NCBI GenBank assembly: GCA_028753945.1
Contig: JAPNXP010000002.1
Location: forward strand, 9,486,001 to 9,550,000
Direction of reading: 5' to 3'
Source: Hexactinellida sp. DTS-2022
Taxonomy: Eukaryota; Porifera; Hexactinellida
Length of the DNA: 64,000 nucleotides
Of this stretch, positions 59,066-64,000 are shown one piece after another. Each line of letters opens with the position of its first letter. Position 1 is the stretch's first letter. The notes below the pieces were generated by a model. That model was not told the DNA's origin. It saw only the letters and a program-made list of their open reading frames with translations, and ran no database searches. The translations under genes were made by a program, and so were the position numbers.

Positions 59066-60536
59066 GCGCATTGAGTTTCGCAAGGTAGTGGGTGGCGGTG
59101 GTTGGTGTTTTCTTTTGCTGTCGAAATTAGAGGGTGTATATTTTGTTAAGAATCTCGTTGGGTAGTAGTAGCATAACGGCACCCTTGTCTGCACTCAGGA
59201 GGGAGAGTTTAGCTTTATGCATTCGCGTGTGAGGTGCGGTTAGGAGGCGGCTGTGTTGATGTTGGACAACTTTCTGGGCTTGCGGGATCGGGAAGAGGTG
59301 CGTTGGCTTCTCTCCGCTGGTGCGCAGGGTTAGAATCGGGATCCAATTGGACAGGATCAGATGTTTCGATGGGTCACAAGGGGGTGTATTAAAAGTGAGG
59401 CTAAATGAGATTAGTTGTTGTAGGATCCCTGCCGTTTGAAGCAGGCAGTCATTTTGGGAGAGGCGAGGGGGCGGCTCATTGCTGTCCAGGTTGGCAGAGA
59501 ACTTCTTTTTATGGCTCACCTGTTTCCCACGATATTGTATGCGGAGGCTCTGGGTAGGGCGTTGGCTGCTGCTGGGTGGAGGTGGTGGTGGTGGTGGAGG
59601 AATAAATTGTAAATTATCGAGAAAGAATTCCATATCCTCATCGAAAAGTATTGAGGAGTCGTCCTGCGCGAAGGGAAGAGAGGAGGAGGAGGGTGTGTCA
59701 ACAGCGGAGGCGGCTGTTGAGGGTACTAGCAAGAAGACAGGAGGTAATTCTTGCTCCCATACGGTGGGTAGTGTCTCGGGTGGCGTGACTCTTCGCCTGA
59801 GTCCTATATAAAGGCGCTGGTCTCGTTCTTTAATATGTAGGAGTGATTTGGCACTGGGGGTGTCTTCAAGTTGACACACTTCGTAGCTGTGTTGATCGTA
59901 TATTCGTTGCGGGAGATCTGGGGGTAGTTCTAGGAATGGGCTGATGGTGGTCAACAAGGATGCGCGGGTCCAGAGACAGGGTAGGCAGTTCGCGGAGGGA
60001 CAAAATATCGAGCCTGTTTCATAGGGAGAATGCCTGAGTTGGGTCTGTAGGTTAGATGCATCCCACAGCGACGTTTTTCTATGGAGTGGATGCGAGCATG
60101 CTTTATTCATGCACGTTTCGTTCAGTGGTTGGGGGCAGATGCGAAGCCGGGCTGAACAGTTTAGGTGTGTGTTTGGGTATAGACACTTTCGGCCGCAATG
60201 CGAACAAAGGTCATGTCTTTGGCACGCTTCAAATACAGCATGTGAAAGGCTATTGTCTTCAGGGTGAGTTAGATTTAGAGCGTGTTCGGGGCAGGCTGAG
60301 CAGGGCGAGTGTGTGTCGATGTCCATATCTGCACTGGCCTCAAAGAGGGTTGCCAATTCACTGAATCGATTTTGTATGGAGCATGGAAGAGAGTCACGGT
60401 ACGCGCCGAGAGTTTGATTAATGAGTCGTATGTTGATGGGGAGTTTATAGCCTTCCTCGGTTGAAGCTAAAATGGTAAGTGTTGCCAAACACTTGGTACA
60501 GGCATCAGAAGAGTAGGGCTCGTGGTCGGCGTCCAT
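59066..60536 (-). pseudogene. Penelope-like element, Cys-rich N-terminal half ending in DKG motif
   Basis: A 469-codon minus-strand ORF from ATG at 60536 to 59127. Residues 15-190 are cysteine/histidine-rich (CTKC, CSACPEH, LCSHCGRKC, CSARLRIC, CPSANCLPC), probably zinc-binding. A poly-proline tract (nine Pro) is in the middle. The C-terminus KLSLLSADKGAVMLLLPNEI matches the ADKG-x-V-x-L entry motif that precedes the RT of Penelope-like elements. One frame over, codons run on to the C2 insertion (NFDSKRKHQPPPPTTLRNS), so a frameshift is likely near 59130. With the RT at 55.2-56.3 kb it once formed a single polyprotein. Confidence 0.6.
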
Positions 60537-60901
60537 GTGATCGTCGTCGTCATCGTCGTGTTCATTGGTAGGGGTAGGGAGGAGTGTTGTGAGTGGTTGG
60601 CAGGTCGGTATAAGAGTGCTTGGCAGGGTTGAGGAGTTGGAATATCTATATCCATGATTGACATTTCGGCAAAAGATGTTGCCGTGTCTTCGTTGTTTGG
60701 GTCCTCGAGACTAAGCAACATAGGGGAGAGTTGGGAAGGAGGAGGAGGAGTAGAAGGAGGAGGAGGAGTAGGAGGAGGAGGAGGAGTAGTAGGAGGATGG
60801 TATTGGGATTCTAGTATAGCGATCCAGACGGGTTGGTCGGCTTGGACAGGGTTGCCAAATGGTTGTTCAGTTCGCTGTCCATCTGGGTAACGATTAGCCA
60901 T
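60467..60901 (-). pseudogene. Proline-rich 5' ORF of the retroelement
   Basis: 144 codons, MANRYPDGQRTEQPFGNPVQ, then repeated PPPPPTPPPPSTPPPPS coded by a GGAGGA-rich stretch (60735-60800), then MSIMDIDIPTP. It overlaps the next ORF by 70 bases in another frame. A slippage-prone Asp-repeat region (GAC/GAT run near 60540-60555) joins them, so both were probably one frame. Function unknown. Confidence 0.45.
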
Positions 60902-60953
60902 AAGTAGATAGATCGTAGATGGAAATATTAATTATAATAATATTAATAAGATA

Positions 60954-61642
60954 TTAGCCCCTTGATATTTCGGATCCCGACGACCTAATGTTCTGATTGC
61001 ATATTTGGATACTACTAATTATTCTAAGATATAGTTGCAAATATTAGAGTTCTACTATCTATTAATCCATAGTTATAGACTGTGAAAGTTTCAGTACAGT
61101 ACTAATCCATACTAGCCAATAATTGAATTTTGAACTTTTATTTCATTTTTTAGCCCGAAACATGTCAATTATATATTATACCTGAGTCGATTCTCGAGCG
61201 TTTCAACCGCATCAGAATTTCAAAATTCCTCCGTCTACCCCAACTTATTGTCATTTTTGTGAAATTAGTCCCAAGAATTGGCAAATATTTCACTAAAAGT
61301 GTGCAAATTTAATATTTTTGAATTATGATGCCAAAACTGTCGCGGTTGAAACCCTGCATCTACGTTTACTGATCATTTAAAAAAGAAATCGACCTTCCAA
61401 AGTAAAAATTGAGATTCTTGTAATCATTATCCCAGATTCTCTTTTTAAAAAAAATATATATATTTCAAATTTGTCCCATATAAGGAAGTCGACGTCATAT
61501 TTTTGTAAAATTATCATCTTTTGATGAAAGTTTTTTGTGAAAAAAAAGTCATGGCTGTCAATCAGTATATCATACAGAGTATTCCTGGGTAAAATAATTT
61601 CAAAAATACACTCAAATATTTACCCGGAAATCAAGGGGGTAA
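60954..61642. mobile_element. Diverged, internally deleted relative of C (C3)
   Basis: CCCGACGACCTAATGTT, ATACTACTAAT, AAATATTAGAGTTCTACTAT and CATATAAGGAAGTCGACGTC follow the order in C1/C2, with the middle missing. Inverted ends about CCCCTTGAT(A)TTTC. Clearly older than C1/C2. Confidence 0.75.
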
Positions 61643-62132
61643 CACCTTAATATTAAATAAATCATCGATGTATGTAGTAGGGTTGTCTTTTCAGAAGTTT
61701 CTCGAAATAATAAGAAGTATTGTAAGTTTAAGTTTTTGGAAACTCTATTTATACGTCGACTGCAAGAGGGTAACGGGTAGTTAGGAATGCTTTTAATTAA
61801 ATGAGTTGTACAAGTGCGAATTTTACTCATAGTATAGACAGGCTTCTCGTTAATTATGCGGTAGCAGTTATGTGATTTATAATATCAAGTTGATTGTTAA
61901 ATTATAATTGACTAATTGCTTAGTGATTCCACTTGTTGAAATGTAATTTAATTATAATTGGTTTCTCATTGTTATTAACTAAAGTTATAATAGGATGCGG
62001 TTAAATAATATAATGCAATTTTCACTGTATAATATTGTAAGGGAATTCATAATTGGTAATTGTAATGTGAAGTAGTTAATACTGCACAGGAGTAATAATT
62101 AATTCAAATATAAATAATAAAAATAATAATAA
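61643..62132. other. No gene seen
   Basis: AT-rich; no coding signal. Confidence 0.4.
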
Positions 62133-62134
62133 TA

Positions 62135-62885
62135 CAGTAATACCTCGTTTTACGCGGTTTTTTTTACGCGTTTTCGTTTTACGCGGAACAATTTTTTATG
62201 ACCAAAACTTTTTTTACGCGATCCTAAACTCGTTTTACGCGGTTTATCTATGATTTTCATGCAAATAATTCTATTTTTTATGGATATTTTCTATAATTTT
62301 TAAGATTTAGTGGTTACAAAGCGATTCTACATTTACAAAAAAACAAAAAAATGATGATTTAGAGATAGTAGATAGTTAGGGATATGTATTTGTCGTATAG
62401 TAAGTTCATCCAAATATATTATTGGTCAAATGAATACATATTTGCTTCACTATTCACACTAGAGATACTCGGTTGTGGGAGGTACTTGAAGGTGTAGGGT
62501 TGCGGTGTGAATTGAATTTTAATTCCCTTCACAACACAATTCCCTCCTTTCTGTGGGAATTCCCGAGTATTCTCACAAGTTGGTTTCTATCTGGATTCCC
62601 ATAGGTTTAAATAATTTCCATTCCAATCCATATTGGAAATCCCATGGGAATTCCAATGGGATTAACATACACACGGAAGCCTTGGCTATCTGAGAGGTCC
62701 GGATGTTGGATTATTGAATGTTTAAACACTAGGTAATTATAATTTTATTCGATGTTGATAATATTTGGAAACGCATCTATTGGTTTAATATGTGTTACTA
62801 TGATAATGAGCCGTTTTTTTTACGCGATTTCGTTTTACGCGGGGTTTTCAAGGAACGCATCTACCGCGTAAAAAGAGGGATACCT

Positions 62886-62886
<1 letters not shown>
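62135..62886. mobile_element. Tigger/pogo-like nonautonomous element W, 752 bp
   Basis: TA on both sides (62133-62134 and 62887-62888); ends CAGTAATACCTCG / AGGGATACCTG, of the well-known Tigger form. Inside each end are repeats of TTTTACGCG. No transposase. Confidence 0.85.
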
Positions 62887-62973
<87 letters not shown>

Positions 62974-62975
62974 CA
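62887..62975 (+). repeat. AAT microsatellite
   Basis: (TAA/AAT)n, about 28 units with one interruption (AATTTAATAA). W lies directly beside it, inserted into a TA-rich tract. Confidence 0.97.
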
Positions 62976-63019
62976 TATTAATTAACCTACGTTCGATTAA
63001 TCAATTAAATTCATAATTA

Positions 63020-63736
63020 GCCACAATTAATCGAATTCCTTGCAAGTTGCAGCTATATTTTCCGAGTCCGCTTTCTTTTGGGACATCCTTTAGTGAAATA
63101 ATTTCAGGGATAACTTCGTGATTAATTTTGTAATGTGTTTTATATGTCTACACTAGTTAGGATACAGTAAGAATATACTAAATATACACTGAACGGCCAA
63201 AAGTATTTAAACAGCAATAATTTGTATTTATATATATATGGAGGTGTTAAACTCATTAACTATATAATTAGCTAATTAAATATATAATTTCTGATCATCA
63301 AGATATAATGAGAATATACAAGTTCTGATTTCAGATTTGAATTCCACATGGTCGAATTACTCTGGGTGCATAATTTCAAATCATTATGTTCATTTTCGAC
63401 TGAAATACGGCCACATTCCCATTTGTGCCACTTGTGCTACAAGTGGCACGTGGCAGATACACTTATGCCACTTGTGGATTTTGACTAAAATGACGTGAAT
63501 TCAAAATATTATGTAAATTAGAACCATAGCAAGATATTTATATTCATTTCAGATTAGTTTGAACAGCTGTTAATAAGTTACAAGACGAATATGGTGTCTG
63601 CAATAAATTTACAATTGTTCAAATACTTTTGGCTGGTTAGTGTAAAAGAATTGGGTGAATATATGAAAAAAGTCAATCAAGCTGTGATAATGCAATAGGA
63701 AAAGGAATATTATATAGAGAACAGGGATTGGAACTA
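63020..63736 (-). repeat. tRNA-derived SINE-like repeat, copy 2, split by X
   Basis: TTTTGGGACATCCTTT, ATGTCTACACTAGTT and (after X) GATAATGCAA.AGGAAAAG, ACAGGGATTGGAAC match copy 1 at 48900-49160. Box B is mutated and the tRNA head is cut off at about 63736. Confidence 0.65.
63187..63642. mobile_element. Tc1/mariner-like nonautonomous element X, 456 bp
   Basis: TA on both sides (63185-63186 and 63643-63644); ends CACTGAACGGCCAAAAGTAT / inverse with GGCTGGTTAGTG, a typical Tc1/mariner form. No ORF. Inner short inverted repeats GTGCCACTTGT. Inserted into SINE copy 2. Confidence 0.88.
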
Positions 63737-64000
63737 GGGGTGTTACCCGGTTCTCAGATACCCGGGTAATACTCGGTTCCAAAAAATCGGACGAGATTCG
63801 ATACCCGGGTAATTTAATCCGAATACCCGGGTATTGCGCATTATATAATGGTTTCGGATTACGCTATAGAAGCACTTAAAATCAACACATGATGTTTGTA
63901 AATTATAAGGAATGCTTAGAATACCAGTGCAAACTGTAAACATAACAACATTATAATAGCCTTATAAACTGTAGACTATTTATGTTAACATTTTCTGTTC
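63737..64000. other. Possible left part of a further MITE, cut by window end
   Basis: GGGTGTTACCCGG and three ATACCCGGGTAAT palindromes within 100 bases suggest a terminal or subterminal repeat region. The other end is not in the window. Confidence 0.35.

Noticed and set aside
59479-60364. Plus-strand ORFs of 102-110 codons with poly-Gly
   Set aside because: Antisense of the proline- and cysteine-rich retroelement ORF.

Overview
The window is a transposon graveyard from an animal genome, probably an invertebrate and possibly an arthropod. It is AT-rich, its genes have GT..AG introns, and it mixes Helitrons, a KDZ element, a Penelope-like retroelement, hAT/mariner/pogo MITEs and many TTAA-target elements. 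I see no convincing host gene. The organism is an inference from element types only. Element letters (A, B, C and so on) are labels I made up for this window.

1-15.1 kb: a Helitron (Rep/helicase/OTU) is broken by two frameshifts, one nonsense codon and two insertions. The first insertion is a 7.8-kb KDZ (Kyakuja-Dileera-Zisupton-type) DNA transposon with an 8-bp target duplication. Its transposase splices into one 730-codon frame with D, D and E. A convergent gene encodes a Ulp1-type SUMO-protease fold fused to a PHD finger. That protease gene is itself split by a TTAA element (A1), which carries a second TTAA element (B1). The same 1,562-bp element B sits in the Helitron's OTU domain.

15-34 kb: a small repeat-containing ORF, a short Helitron with a 3' hairpin, a stray OTU fragment, TTAA elements A, F, G and N arranged in nests and chains, and an integrase fragment. 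A badly decayed second Helitron of a different (Helitron2-like) clade follows, then a pseudogene of an unrecognised zinc-finger/possible DDE family.

34-54 kb: further TTAA elements (B3, I, K, A4, G2, J1, C1), hAT MITEs with perfect 8-bp duplications (O, P, U), a pogo-like MITE, tandem repeats, a tRNA-derived SINE and foldback elements.

54-64 kb: a minus-strand reverse-transcriptase element, probably Penelope-like, is split by a 2,044-bp TTAA element (C2). After it come a Tigger-like and a mariner-like nonautonomous element and an AAT microsatellite.

The genes do not form a cellular pathway. They are mobilisation genes at different stages of decay. The most interesting part is the KDZ element: apparently intact transposase, a SUMO-protease/PHD partner gene, and TIRs built from a repeated 14-bp palindrome. 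Several filled sites can be compared with empty sites inside the same window, which gives a relative insertion order.
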